A stretch of 27,362 nucleotides of DNA from Acephala macrosclerotiorum (GCA_014904845.1 MU119690.1:1-27362); one strand, 5' to 3'; positions 16,494-25,269 are shown, counted from the first letter of the stretch. Numbers and translations: made by a program. Notes: a model not told the origin generated them from the sequence alone.

Positions 16494-16780
16494 AAAAAAT
16501 ACGAATATTAATAATATTATTAATTTATTAATTAATTATTAATATTATCGATTATTTTAATTTAATATTAATAATATTAATTTACGATTAAATATTTAAA
16601 TATTTAAAATTTATAATTTATAGTATTTATTTAATTTATTATAAAAGTTTTAAATAAATTTATTAAACGTATATTAAAATATTAAATTATAAAATTATAA
16701 ATTATAAAGTTTTAATATTTTTTATTTAAAAATTAATAATTGTATTTTATTTAATTAATTATTAAAAATATTAAAATAAT
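16494..16780. other. Gene-free spacer between Y and X
   Basis: AT-rich spacer. It includes many short TTAATATTATTAATAAT-like palindromic words that make alignment ambiguous. Nothing else is seen. Confidence 0.5.
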
Positions 16781-16968
16781 AAATAAAAATAAAAATTGAA
16801 AATATTAATATTATTTAAAATTTAATCGTAAAATCGATCGATTTAAATAAAGTTTATACGCGTAAAAATTGATTATAAAAAATATTAAATTTATATACGA
16901 ATAAATATTATATTTAAAAATTGAGCGATTTAATTAATTAAATATAATTATATAAAAATTACGCGTAA
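16781..16968 (+). repeat. Repeat X, right copy, cut by LTR-B
   Basis: This matches 3302-3518 in direct orientation, including ATCGATCGATTTAAATAAA near 16832-16851, ACGCGTAAAAA near 16858, TTATATACGAATA near 16890 and AAAATTGAGCGATT near 16917. It stops at CGCGTAA, exactly where LTR-B begins at 16969, so the LTR-B element inserted into X here. Confidence 0.75.
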
Positions 16969-17235
16969 TATAAAAAAGTAATAAAATACAAAATCAAAAA
17001 ATTCAATCGTAAATTAATTCGTTTTAATCAATAAATTAAATTTATTCGAAATAATTTATAATTCGTAAATCAATTAATTAATCAATTAATTAATTGAAAT
17101 AAAAATAAAAAAAATTATTGATTAATTTATATTAAGCGAAAACTTTTTATATACTAAAAAACACGTGATTAATACTACTTTCGAAATTAGTTATTTATAA
17201 AAAAATTTGAAAAAAAAATATATAATTTTATTATA
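16969..17235 (-). mobile_element. Heavily mutated LTR of family LTR-B, right arm
   Basis: The first 24 bases align with the intact LTR-B at 19517 base for base, allowing only G-to-A and C-to-T changes. The match continues to the CA end, with small indels in the middle. Reading by eye, about seven of the eight CpG sites of the intact copy are kept here, including the CACGTG at 17162-17167, while most other C and G are lost. The bases on either side (CGTAA on the left, ATCTT on the right) do not form a target duplication, so this is one LTR of a longer element and not a solo LTR. The partner LTR should lie beyond 27362. The minus orientation is inferred from the purine tract next to it. Confidence 0.87.
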
Positions 17236-17618
17236 ATCTTTTTTTTATATAATGAATTCGTTTCAAATTTCGAAAAAAAAAAAAAATTAAAAAAAAAAAA
17301 AAATTTATTTTAAATAAATTATTAAAAATAATTAAATATTTTTAATTATTTTTTATAAATATAATTAATTTTTTAATTTCGTATTTAAAAAAAAATTTAT
17401 TATTAAAAAGTTTTTTATTTTTTTTATTTTAAAATATTGAAAAATTAATTTAATTATTAAAATTTTTTATATTGAATAATAAAATAATTTAAAAATTTCG
17501 TATAATAAATTATATTAAAAATTGTATTGATTTTTTTAAATTAAATATTATTAAAAAAATTTTAAAATTAATTTTTAAAAAAAATTTAAAATTTATTATA
17601 AATAATATTATTAATAAT
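17236..17618 (-). mobile_element. Right inverted-repeat arm, inner part
   Basis: This is the reverse complement of about 2570-3049 of the left arm, with anchors such as the CGAAATTTGAAACGA/CGAGATTTGAAACGA pair at 17255-17271 against 3013-3027. It ends at the target duplication ATAAT (17614-17618), where the Copia element interrupts the arm. The arm resumes at 24231. Stops occur in all frames. Confidence 0.75.
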
Positions 17619-17826
17619 TGTAAATACAATATTAGTTTAGTAGTCACGTGCGGCACTAGGCCAGATCGGGACTAGCGCCGCTTGCGCTAGAGTTGAAATT
17701 ATATTCTTCAATTCTTGTGCACTTACTAGATTTAGAACTAATAATTAATTAACGAATTATTCAGTTTATTCGTTTATTTCGTTTCTAGTTTATTACTAGT
17801 AATAAATATTTTTAATAATACTAATA
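17619..17826 (+). mobile_element. 5' LTR of the Copia element (LTR-A)
   Basis: This starts TGTAAATACAATATTAG and ends ACTAATA, where the ancestral terminal CA (kept in the solo LTR at 8629-8836) has become TA. The first 75 bases are the most GC-rich and least mutated part of the window. They contain CACGTG (17645-17650) and a perfect 7-bp inverted repeat, CTAGCGC/GCGCTAG (17672-17678 and 17684-17690). Confidence 0.95.
17645..17650. promoter_or_regulatory. CACGTG palindrome in LTR-A (possible E-box or G-box)
   Basis: The hexamer is present in all three LTR-A copies (17645-17650, 24044-24049, 8805-8810) and also in the unrelated LTR-B (19702-19707, and the mutated copy at 17162-17167). CACGTG is a known binding core for bHLH and some bZIP factors, and LTRs carry the element's promoter. 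A role here is inference. Its central CpG also protects it from the mutation process. Confidence 0.35.
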
Positions 17827-20428
17827 CTAATCAGTAGTTGTTCAATTAACTATAGAATAATTAGATTTCTACTTAAAAGAGATTAATTTACAAAAGGAAA
17901 TGAATTTTTTAAATAGTTTGTTTTTTGTAAAAAAGTATTTAAAATAATCAATGTATTTTCGAAAGAACGAAAATCTATAAAAATTCTTTTGTAGAAACGC
18001 GTCGAAAGTATTGAAACTATTAAAGACTTAAAGAAAATAATATGAAAGCAGTTTTAAGTTTGTATTTATTTTTCAAGTTTACGTTTATTACGCAAAACAA
18101 TAACGTTTACGAAAAATGAATAAAAAAGCGCGAAAATAATTTTAAGTTTATATTAATTTACTCGAATTTATATTAAAAACGAATTCTTAAAAATTTTTTT
18201 GCGCTTTTGCTCGTTATTTGATTAAAAGCGTATAAATATTAATAATAATATTTATTTGAATTCGAATCAAAATTTTCAATTTTTTTATTATTTATTGTAT
18301 AATTATTTTTTAAAATAACGAATTTGTTTAAAATCAAATTTTCTTACAATAAAAACAAATAAAAAAAAGATTTCGATTTTATGAACGATAAAAATCTCAA
18401 TAAAATAATATTAAATAAATATATTTTTTATTGTTTTGAAATATATAAAGAGAAAAAATATTTTGATTGCAATTTATAGAAATATTTTCAAAAGAACTTT
18501 GAAAATTGCTCGTAAAAGATTTTACGTTTGATATATAAGAATTTTATGCGTCGTCTACGAGATTTTTTATGTATTTACGAAGTTTGAATATCGAAAAATA
18601 GAAAGTTTATTATTAATAACTTGAAAAAATTTTTTCAATAAAAGGAATTTTATAAATAAATACAAGTAGAGATTGTCGATTAATTGAAAAATAGAGATTT
18701 CTTTTCTCGATAAAATCGATCAATTTAATTAGTAAATCAAAGTATTTTAATATTAGTATTCAATAATTAGAATATAATTATTTTTACGATTTCAATTATT
18801 AGTACGAATTTTTTTACTACGAATACGATTATTTTTATGAATACTTTTTATATTTTTTTTATTGCAATTTTTTTTACAAATACGAATTTGTTTAATATAA
18901 TACAAAATATTCAATTTATTTATTAGTAATTTTTTCAATAGTAATCGAATTAATATAATAATCTACAGAGTATTTTTATTAAATTGTTTACGAATTTAAT
19001 AAAAATCTATACTAATAATAAAAAGTATAATAAAAAGTTATACGATATTTTTGATCGCAAATTGTCGATATTTTATAATTGTTATAATAAAATCGAATTA
19101 TTTTAAAATTAATACGATAAAGCATTTTTTATTAGTTTTATAGAACGTGTAAATGCGTTTTATTTTAATAGATTTCTAAGAAGAAGTTTCGATTTTACTA
19201 CGCTAATAATAATAATAAAAACTTATTTCGAGATTAAAAAAAATCGCTAATTATATATGTTTTTATAAAGAGAAACAATTTTAATAAAAATTATTACAAT
19301 TAATCTAATAAAAATTAAATTGGAATGTTTATAAATATTTTTCGATCAATTTCAAAAAATTAAATTAAATTTATTATTAGAATATTAAACGAAATATAGT
19401 TTGCGAGATTAAATTATTAGCATTTGTTGAAATATTGAAAAGTGCAATTTTACTTTTTATAAATTCGCTAGTATTTTTGAAAGCGTTTACACTAAATTAC
19501 GATTAATAGTAAATATTGTAGAAGGGCAATAGAGCACAAAGCAAAAAGGCCCAACCGTAGATCAGTTCGTCTTAGCCAGTGGACTAGACTCATCCGAAGT
19601 AATCCGTAATCCGTAAATCAATCAATCAATCAGTCAAAGTAGAAGTAGAAAGGGTTGTTGATTAGTCTATGGTGAGCGAAAGCTCCTTATGTACTAGAAG
19701 ACACGTGACCAGTACTGCCCTCGAAACTAGCTATTTACAAGGATTTTTGAAGAGAAAGCATATAGCCCCACCACAATATTGTAATGCGATTACCTAAAAT
19801 ACAATAATATAGTTTAAATTCTATTTTTTAAAATTAAAAGAAAAACGAGTTCAATTAGAATTGAATCGATCGTATTTATAGAGAACGAAATAAAGAACGT
19901 AATCGAGTATAAAATCGAGAATATTGAAATCGAAAAAATTTTCGAGGTAAATATCGTAGAAATTATAAATTTTAAAAAGAATTATACTAGAAAAAATACT
20001 ATATTTGTAGTAAATCGAAATATTGATCAATAAAATATACGATAAAAAAATAATAATAAGTATATATAAAGTTTCGATAGTAAATTTAATATACAATAAA
20101 TCGAAATATTATAACAATTTATTATTAGAGTTTTTTTACTAAAATCGAGAGAATAGAAAGTTTATCAAAAGATAATTAAATAGTAAAAATTGATCAATTA
20201 CTAATAAGTATAAAAATAGAAAACGAAAAAAAAAGTTATTTTATCGAGTTTAAAGAAATCAATAATATGCAAATAGTAATTATTTTAAATGATTAGTTTA
20301 TTCGTTATACTATTATAAGAGAAAATATATTCAATATTTTACTATTATAATTTGAATTATTCGAATTAAATTAATATTTATTTTTTATTTTCGAAAATCG
20401 ATATTTTTTAGAGATTTTTCAAGGGATT
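17827..20428 (+). pseudogene. Copia leader and gag pseudogene, interrupted by a solo LTR
   Basis: Gag would form the particle that packages the element's RNA. The clearest remnant is the nucleocapsid zinc knuckle at about 19994-20045: the frame reads K-Y-Y-I-C-S-K-S-K-Y-stop-S-I-K-Y-T. This fits a C-x2-C knuckle followed by a Cys-Trp-Ser stretch and a His, with the first Cys (19997-19999), the third Cys and the His turned to Tyr and the Trp to a stop, all G-to-A or C-to-T. The second Cys (20006-20008) survives. The knuckle shares its frame with protease and integrase downstream, which suggests a single gag-pol polyprotein. Everything upstream of 19517 is too damaged to place the start codon. 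No tRNA primer-binding site could be recognised after 17826. An insertion of 259 bp (19517-19775) splits the gene. Confidence 0.7.
19517..19775 (-). mobile_element. Intact solo LTR of family LTR-B, nested in the Copia gag region
   Basis: This 259-bp sequence is the least mutated in the window. It reads TGTAGAAGGGCAATAG at one end and CCCCACCACA at the other. ATAT flanks it on both sides (19513-19516 and 19776-19779), or AATAT if the last A is shared, so it is a bounded insertion. Two mutated copies exist at the inner ends of the arms (3050-3296 and 16969-17235). It contains CACGTG (19702-19707), a run of CAAT repeats (19617-19631) and two CCGTAAT/CCGTAAA words. No internal sequence is attached. 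Both ends allow TG..CA in either direction. Minus is preferred because the arm copies have a purine-rich tract on the side that would then be upstream. Confidence 0.9.
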
Positions 20429-20700
20429 ATATCGAATAATAAAATCGTCGAAGTATTAATTGTTAATCAATCGCAATTTATAGTACTACGAAAGTTTAAT
20501 ATTAGCGTTTAATTAAATGTATTTATAATCGAAGTTTATAAAATTTACTTTAATAAAAATATTGTTTTATTGTAAAGAATTATTTGAATCGATATTTTAT
20601 TAAATGTTATTATTTTTTACGTTGTTTTTGCAAATATACTTTTTTTATTTTGTATTTAGAATATAGATATTATAAGTATAAAATTCGACAATTTAAAGAA
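20429..20700 (+). pseudogene. Copia aspartic protease region (pol, broken)
   Basis: The protease would cut the gag-pol polyprotein. In the frame shared with integrase, the window reads F-Q-G-I-I-S-N-N-K-I-V-E at about 20417-20452. At the active-site position (20435-20443) the three codons are AAT AAT AAA, which G-to-A change would give from an Asp-Ser-Gly triplet. This assignment is inference. Further on, I-D-I-L-L-N-V-I-I-F-Y-V-V-F-A-N (about 20589-20637) and I-K-F-D-N-L-K-N-I-L-I-Q (20678-20713) match the known pattern of the C-terminal half of fungal Copia proteases and the following linker. Several stops interrupt it. It continues in frame into the integrase zinc finger. Confidence 0.65.
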
Positions 20701-20815
20701 TATTTTGATTCAAAGAAATAAGATCGTTTTTATTGTAAGAAAGTGAGATTATCTATGAATATTATTGTATTAACTAGAAAAAAATTTAATTTGAAATCAT
20801 TTTATTAATATAGAA

Positions 20816-21720
20816 TTACATTAATTGTATAAACGTTTTGATTATTTATTAGTACGACGTTTTGTAAGAGTTTTTTAATGAGTTGATTATAACGTAAATA
20901 CTAAATATATTTAATATTTTACTAAATATTGTTATTATTGTCAAATGTATAGACAATTACTTAGAAAATTCAAATTTACTTTATAAGATAATTATAAGTT
21001 CAATTATTCGATTATTGTCGACGTTTTATATTTAAATAGAAAATTAATTTTACAAATAGTAAACTCGTTTATAGTATTTCAAATAATTAGATTTATAAAG
21101 AATATATTTACAAAAATAATATAAAATATATTACGTATATATTGAATCGATATATATTAAAAATTATCGGATTATATTGTTTACGACATTAAAAAAAAAA
21201 TTTCGTTTATAGAGTTTCGATAAAACGTTAAAACAATAGCGATTGAAATCAAAAAAATGTTTATTGAAATTTATAATAGTATAGAAAAAATAGAGAAATA
21301 TTATATTTTATTACGTCGAATTTATAAAATTATTTATAACGAATTAATCGAAAAACAAATCGATAAAAACATAATCTTATAAATAATAATCAAAGTTATT
21401 AATAATTCGATAAAATTAAATAGTATTGTGTTTACATTATTAGTTTTTAAAGTATACTTTAAAATAATTAGTAACGACGCATTATTATTATCAATTATTA
21501 AAAAAATTGAAACAATTCGAGTAATTACTAAAAAAATATACCGTTTATATATTTAATACTAAATTAACGATGCGCTTTCAATAAGAAATAATTCAAATAC
21601 GAAGTCTATACTAAATTTACTAATTCTATTTAAAGTACGCGTTTAACGTAAAAAAAGCGAATAAAAAAAACTATACAAATTACTAGTAATTGATAAAAAA
21701 ACATGTATAATCGATATATT
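20816..21720 (+). pseudogene. Copia integrase (pol, broken; catalytic triad intact)
   Basis: Integrase inserts the cDNA into the genome. The HHCC zinc-binding domain is visible: His at 20819-20821, the second His changed to Tyr (20843-20845, in the K-R-F-D-Y stretch), and two Cys at 20930-20932 and 20939-20941 (C-Y-Y-C). The DDE core keeps all three acids in one frame: Asp 21020-21022 (I-V-D-V-L-Y), Asp 21185-21187 (I-V-Y-D) and Glu 21293-21295 (N-S-I-E-K-I-E-K-Y), with D-x35-E spacing as in the family. A C-terminal part up to about 21770 is still readable (L-L-V-I-D-K-K-T-C-I-I-D). About ten in-frame stops break it, and those I can interpret fit CAA/CAG to TAA/TAG or TGG to TAA/TGA. Integrase lies upstream of RT, as in Ty1/Copia. 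Confidence 0.9.
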
Positions 21721-22029
21721 TTACAAGTTGATTAATTTTCGTTTAACGATCGTCAAATTTTATTATACGAAAAAAAAAATACTAAAAGTTTATAATCGAA
21801 TTAACGATCAAAAAAATAATCGAGAAAATCAAAAGAAAATTTTTTGGTTTTTTTAATCGAGTAAAATAAATAAAAAACTAATCAAAAAACGTAATTGAAA
21901 ACGCTTAAAAAAATCACGAAATAAAAACGTACGCAATAAAAAATCTAAACAAAATAAGCACTATAATTTTGTCGAAAACGACGAAAAAAATTACAAAAAT
22001 TTCAACGATCAATTTTTTATTACTATTAT

Positions 22030-22870
22030 CGAAAAAATTAAAATCTCTATAGTTTTTATAATAAGTAAAAAAAAAAGCGATATAGAACTATTATTAAAAC
22101 TACGAAAAAAAAGTATAATTACAATTTTTAAACAATTATTTGAAACGTTTTAAAAAAAGAAAATCGATAATTTAATTGTAAAAAGAATTTTTAATTTCGT
22201 TTAATACAATTCTAGTAAATATACTAGAATTCAAATTTTCAATTCGAGATTAATTAATAAGATCAAAAGCAAAACTATCGATATTCTTTACGAGAAATTG
22301 AAACTAGTAATCTAAAAATACAACGACAAAAAAAAAAAAAAAAATTTTTATGCAATTTTCGATAATACAAAGAATTAATCAACGACTGATTATCGTTTTA
22401 ATACTTTTTTTAATTCAATTTACAAACAAAAAAATTAGAATATAATTTCGTAATATTACTCAAGTTTATATTCAATTTACGACAAATTTTTAACGATTTA
22501 TATTAGTACGTTTATCGAAAGAAATTCGCTATTTATATCTATTAAATACGATTATAATTATTTTAAAGTCTTTATATAGAATTGCGAAAATAGAAACACA
22601 CTAATAAACTACGTATTACAAATATTATAAAAAGAAACTATTTATAATTATATCGATATACGATTTTTGTTTTCTAATTACGATTATTAAAAGACTTTTC
22701 GACGTTATTAAAATGTAAACCGACGATACGCTTATACTAGTAGAAAAAGAATTTTTTACTCTCGAAAAAAACGAATTCAATAAAATTAAATTTTTAATTA
22801 AATCTAAAAAAATCTTAATACTAAAAATATTATTGATTTTCAATAAATGCGTTTTAATTTAATTCGAAAA
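22030..22870 (+). pseudogene. Copia reverse transcriptase (pol, broken, with a frameshift)
   Basis: RT copies the element's RNA to DNA. The N-terminal part is in the integrase frame (I-D-N-L-I-V-K-R-I-F-N-F-V near 22163-22201; S-R-L-I-N-K-I-K near 22243-22266). After the 17-A run at 22328-22344 the domain continues in another frame. There R-N-I-T-Q-V-Y-I-Q (22449-22475) is the first catalytic block with its Asp changed to Asn (22452-22454). K-M-stop-T-D-D-T-L-I-L (22710-22739) is the YxDD box of the fungal QTDD type, with Gln CAA turned to TAA (22716-22718) and both Asp kept (22722-22727). The linker region 21780-22030 is low-complexity and charged. The new frame runs on unbroken by indels into RNase H. 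Confidence 0.92.
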
Positions 22871-23099
22871 TACAATCCAATTACAATAAAAAGACTAAAA
22901 CAAGAAAATTAAATTAGTAGATATTAAATCATTTAATTTTCAAATTAAATATTGAAAATAACGAATTAAAAAAGTTTATATTATTACAATTTATCAATTT
23001 AAAACAGTTTTCGATTTGTTTATTATTATTTAATACTAAAATTCAATGAAAAAAGAAATTACTACATTAAATAAGAGATTAAAATAGTAGATTAAAAAC

Positions 23100-23669
23100 T
23101 TGGATCGAAAACTCAAATATATTGTTTTTGATTTGTTTACGATAAAATTTTTCGTTTTTATCGATAATTTATTTACAAATAATAAAGATTTTGATTCTTA
23201 GATTAAATATGAAATTATTTTAATAAATAAACGTTAATTGAACGATAAAAAGTTCGAGATTAAAAGAAATCTTATTTATTATAGTTCTATTAAAAGTAAA
23301 CGCGTTACTAAAAGCGTTCTAGTTTTTGAGATATATAGTATAGTAAAAAAAGTCGATATAGCGATTGTAATCGAATTTACTATTGATATAATCATTTAAT
23401 AATTCGATTTTTCTAAAATTTCGACAATTCTTTGTATAAATTTATATTCGCTATACGAGTATTTAATCAAACAGAGAACTACTAAAAAAAAGCGTTTTAT
23501 GATCGATATTATAATTTTTCGTTAATCGTATAAACGCAAAAAGTTACAAAAGATTCGATAGATCAATAATTAAAATAATCCAATAAATATTATAATAAAA
23601 TCAATACTTAATAAAACTTTGAAAAAGTTTTTAAATATGAACTATTTTAAAATTCAAATGAAAAAATAA
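23100..23669 (+). pseudogene. Copia RNase H (end of pol, broken)
   Basis: RNase H removes the RNA template during reverse transcription. It is in the same frame as the second part of RT. The first catalytic Asp is kept (F-V-F-I-D-N-L-F, Asp 23163-23165), as is the Glu (V-L-V-F-E-I-Y, 23328-23330), after the typical S-I-K-S-K-R-V-T-K-S stretch (about 23286-23315). The second Asp is Asn (C-I-N-L-Y-S-L-Y-E, 23439-23441), a G-to-A change. The C-terminal K-R-F-M-I-D-I and N-N-P-I-N stretches (23493 onward) match the usual tail of Copia pol. The frame runs to a TAA at 23667-23669, which may be the original end or a mutated Trp codon. About 350 bp then separate it from the 3' LTR. Confidence 0.9.
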
Positions 23670-24017
23670 ATTAAAAAAAAAAAAAATAACAAAAACAATA
23701 CAAAGAATTAAAAAGAATATTTATTGAAAAAAATTAAAAAAAAAGTAATTTTTGTATTGTATTTCGAATTTTGTAATTATTTGATTTATAAGATTAAAAA
23801 AAAAGAAATTATTTTAATCTCGACGTTTATAATCCCCGACGAACTTCGAGAATAGTACTAGTTTACTAGCGTTGTTTTCAAAGTTTAATCACATGATTGT
23901 TGCATTAAAATATCAGTGAGTTTTACGTATTAACGAACTACAATAAAAAAAAAGAATAATAGCGTTTTTTAGATAATTGAATTAAACTAATTCTTATTAC
24001 AAAGAAAAAACTGCTAG
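23670..24017 (+). other. Copia 3' untranslated region
   Basis: No coding signal is seen between the end of pol and the 3' LTR. There is a less mutated patch at 23820-23890 (CCCCGACGAACTTCGAG near 23833, and TTTACTAGCG). The last bases before the LTR, AAAGAAAAAACTGCTAG (24001-24017), include a purine run that may be the polypurine tract, although it sits seven bases from the LTR edge instead of next to it. Confidence 0.5.
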
Positions 24018-24225
24018 TGTAAATACAATATTAGTTTAGTAGTCACGTGCAGCACTAGGCCAGATCGGGACTAGCGCCGCTTGCACTAGAATTGAAATTA
24101 TATTTTTCAATTTTTGCGTACTTATTAGATTTAAAACTAATAATCAATCAACGAATTATTCAATTTATTTGTTTATTTCGTTTTTGGTTTATTATTAGTA
24201 ATAAGTATTTTTAGTAATACTAATA
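24018..24225 (+). mobile_element. 3' LTR of the Copia element (LTR-A)
   Basis: This is the 208-bp direct copy of 17619-17826, with the same TG start and a TA end from ancestral CA. By eye it differs from the 5' LTR at about 18 sites, all transitions, each LTR carrying mutated bases where the other has the ancestral one (judged by the solo copy at 8629-8836). One arm of the CTAGCGC inverted repeat is mutated to GCACTAG here. Confidence 0.95.
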
Positions 24226-24230
24226 ATAAT

Positions 24231-25189
24231 TTTATTACTAATATTAATAAATATTAAATTTATAAAAAATAAAATAAATTTTTTGTTTTATAAATATATA
24301 ATTTCAATTTTTAAAATTTTTTTTTTTATAATATTTAATTAAATTTAATTTAAAAAATTTTTAATTAAATTTTTTTTTTTAATATTAAAAAGAATTTATT
24401 TAAATAATTTTTTTAAAAAATTAAAATAATTAATTTATCGTTTTTTTAAAATCGTTAAATTATAAATAAATTATTTAAAAATTTTTAAAAAAAAAAAAAA
24501 TTCAATATATAATAAATTTGAATTTTAAAATAAATATATTTTTTTTTTATTTATTTAAAAAAAATTTATAAAATAAAAATTATTACAATTTTTAAATTAA
24601 TAAACGATTTAATCGAAAAAATAAAAATAAAAACAATAAAAATTCGTAAAAATTAAAATCGATTTTTTATTAATATTTTTTATTTATAGTAAAAAATAAT
24701 AAAAATATTTATAAATTAAAAACAAATATTAAAAAAAATTTCAATATATAATTTGTAAATTTTATATAATTGTATTTTTATAATTTCAATTTATTTTTTA
24801 TTATTTTTAAAATATAAATCGAAATTTTTATAAAATATTATATAATAAATTTAATAAAATTATTAATAGATAAATATTTGTAAATATTATAAATAATATT
24901 TAAAATATTAAAAAAAGTAATATTTAATTTTTAAATATTATTTATATTGTACGTAAAATCAATTATTAAATATATATTTTTTAATTGAAATTCGTAAATT
25001 AATCAAAATAAAATAATATTAAATTATAATAAAATAATAATAATTTTGTATTTTTTTAATATAAATATAAATATATTATAATATTTTTTATTATTAATAA
25101 TAAATTTTTTGAATTTAATTAATATAAAAATTAAAATAAAAAAAAACAAATTAAAAAATTTGAAAAAATAAAAAATTTTATACGAAAAA

Positions 25190-25269
<80 letters not shown>

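Larger units (their letters stand above)
17619..24225 (+). mobile_element. Complete but inactivated Ty1/Copia LTR retrotransposon (LTR-A family), 6607 bp
   Basis: Two 208-bp direct LTRs (17619-17826 and 24018-24225) bound the element, which is flanked by a perfect 5-bp duplication, ATAAT (17614-17618 and 24226-24230). The internal domain order on the + strand is gag with zinc knuckle, protease, integrase, reverse transcriptase, RNase H. Integrase before RT is the defining order of Ty1/Copia. The two LTRs differ at about 18 positions by eye, all C/T or G/A transitions, which is a RIP spectrum. A solo LTR-B (19517-19775) is nested in the gag region. The element cannot make protein itself, because stops interrupt every domain and there is at least one frameshift. 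Confidence 0.95.

Noticed and set aside
3604..16500. LTR pair of a single 13-kb retrotransposon made from X and Y
   Set aside because: The order of X and Y differs on the two sides, and no TG/CA ends or matching target duplication are visible, so I list them only as repeats.
17827..17850. tRNA primer-binding site after the 5' LTR
   Set aside because: The bases CTAATCAGTAGTTG do not show the usual TGG start, and I could not match them to a tRNA 3' end or to the initiator-Met anticodon arm with confidence.
19851..20096. Minus-strand open frame of 81 codons
   Set aside because: It lies antisense to the Copia gag zinc-knuckle region and encodes only I, Y, F, L and N-rich low-complexity sequence. 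It is a by-product of AT bias.
20722..20770. Possible gag zinc knuckle (R-F-Y-C-K-K-V-R-L-S-M-N)
   Set aside because: It is in a different frame from its surroundings, and it overlaps the linker before integrase that reads well in the main frame. The convincing knuckle is at about 19994-20045.
22625..22843. Minus-strand open frame of 72 codons
   Set aside because: It is antisense to the RT active-site region, which is clearly coding in origin on the + strand. It has no recognisable domain.
23833..23890. GC-richer patch near the end of the Copia element as a separate insertion
   Set aside because: I found no boundaries, target duplication or second copy. It is probably just less mutated 3' untranslated sequence.
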